From Nitrospiraceae bacterium (GTDB lineage: Bacteria > Nitrospirota > UBA9217), in the NCBI GenBank assembly GCA_003454665.1, contig DMKB01000027.1, positions 1-5,219 on the forward strand: DNA of 5,219 nt, written 5' to 3'. Numbering within the stretch: the first letter of the stretch is position 1; every line of letters begins with the position of its first letter. A model generated the notes under the pieces. That model saw only the letters and a list, made by a program, of their open reading frames with translations, was not told the origin of the DNA and did no database searches. The translations under genes were made by a program, and so were the position numbers. Of the stretch, positions 5,031 through 5,219 are shown in pieces.

Positions 5031-5060
5031 TTGACAACCACAATAATTCTATGGTATACA
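5031..5060 (+). promoter_or_regulatory. Strong-looking sigma70 promoter with extended -10
   Basis: TTGACA (5031-5036) matches the -35 consensus perfectly. After 18 bases comes TATACA (5055-5060), 4 of 6 to the -10 consensus, preceded by TGG, which makes an extended -10 (TGn). Transcription would start near 5067 and run toward the hairpins at 5145-5219. The octamer TATGGTAT occurs twice, at 5024-5031 and 5050-5057, overlapping the -35 and the extended -10; this could be a pair of regulator sites. No gene begins within the window downstream, so the transcript is either a leader or a small RNA. Confidence 0.5.
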
Positions 5061-5074
5061 ACAGCGCCCAAATG

Positions 5075-5144
5075 AAATACTGAATATAAATAAAGTATAA
5101 ATTTATATCAACAAGCAATATATAATTATAATTTTAGTTAATTA
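5075..5144. other. Very AT-rich stretch with AT palindromes
   Basis: This stretch is almost free of G and C compared with the rest of the window. It contains two perfect palindromes, TATAAATTTATA (5096-5107) and TATAATTATA (5121-5130). It lies between the promoter and the twin hairpins. It could be an untranslated leader, a site bound by nucleoid proteins, or DNA of foreign origin. No coding frame is supported. Confidence 0.4.
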
Positions 5145-5219
5145 TTACTACTCACGACGGTAGTAAACATATGGAGAAGGTCACGAAGCCTTCTTGACGG
5201 TCATTTTCGATTGAAGATG
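5145..5219 (+). ncRNA. Candidate structured RNA: twin hairpins with shared loop plus a third hairpin
   Basis: Hairpin 1 pairs TTACTAC (5145-5151) with GTAGTAA (5160-5166) around the loop TCACGACG. Hairpin 2 pairs AGAAGG (5175-5180) with CCTTCT (5189-5194) around the loop TCACGAAG. Both stems are perfect, their sequences are unrelated, and the loops match at 7 of 8 bases. Hairpin 3 pairs CATTTTC (5202-5208) with GAAGATG (5213-5219) with one T-G wobble and a four-base loop, ending at the window edge. All lie downstream of the promoter at 5031-5060. The conserved loop on differing stems suggests a repeated protein- or RNA-binding site in a leader or small RNA. A DNA-level operator pair is the alternative. 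No known RNA family is recognised. Confidence 0.35.

Noticed and set aside
5171..5197. Short frame ATG GAG AAG ... TGA as a leader peptide
   Set aside because: It has only eight codons, no ribosome binding site and lies inside hairpin 2; nothing supports translation.
5152..5200. c-di-GMP (GEMM-I) riboswitch
   Set aside because: Short likenesses (AAAC, TCACGAAGCC) occur, but the conserved CAGGGCAAACC and GACGCAAAGCC cores are not met, and the competing perfect hairpins use the same bases. Only a covariance search with downstream sequence could revive it.

Overview
The window looks like ordinary chromosome from an environmental Gram-negative bacterium. GC-moderate genes are separated by unusually long, repeat-rich intergenic stretches. 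Three traits suggest a Desulfobacterota (Geobacter/Syntrophobacter-like) or Nitrospirota-like genome: a NarL-type two-component pair, a ChaN-like protein fused to a PDZ domain, and dispersed palindromic repeats of the ACCACAGAGG and ACAGGATTAACAGGAT kinds. This placement rests on gene style only and is tentative. All five supported genes are on the + strand.

Layout. Positions 2-982 hold the C-terminal part of a membrane histidine kinase whose sensor domain lies upstream of the window. It overlaps by 8 bases a LuxR/NarL-type response regulator (975-1637), so the two form one translationally coupled signalling unit. After 94 bases with a plausible sigma70 promoter comes a secreted ChaN-like (DUF399, Tiki/TraB/EreA superfamily) protein with a C-terminal PDZ domain (1732-2937). 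The gap 2938-3353 holds a hairpin and a 281-bp MITE-like insertion with terminal inverted repeats, flanked by an exact 8-bp direct repeat. It sits directly upstream of a lipoprotein gene (3354-4142). The gap 4143-4631 is non-coding and holds a 153-bp long inverted repeat, a small hairpin, a paired ACAGGAT element and two perfect dyads. One dyad resembles an FNR/CRP-type box in front of a small eight-cysteine zinc-ribbon protein (4632-4874). The tail (4875-5219) has no gene. It has a strong-looking promoter (5031-5060), a very AT-rich stretch, and then two adjacent hairpins with almost the same 8-base loop, with a third hairpin at the window edge. This could be the start of a structured leader or small RNA.

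How the parts relate. The kinase and regulator work together; their signal and targets cannot be read here. The ChaN-PDZ protein and the lipoprotein are both predicted to be exported and may act in the cell envelope, but nothing shows that they act together. The best candidates for something not routinely annotated are the MITE-like insertion (3042-3338), the 153-bp inverted repeat (4168-4320), the promoter arrangement of the zinc-ribbon gene (4582-4632) and the twin-loop hairpins (5145-5194).
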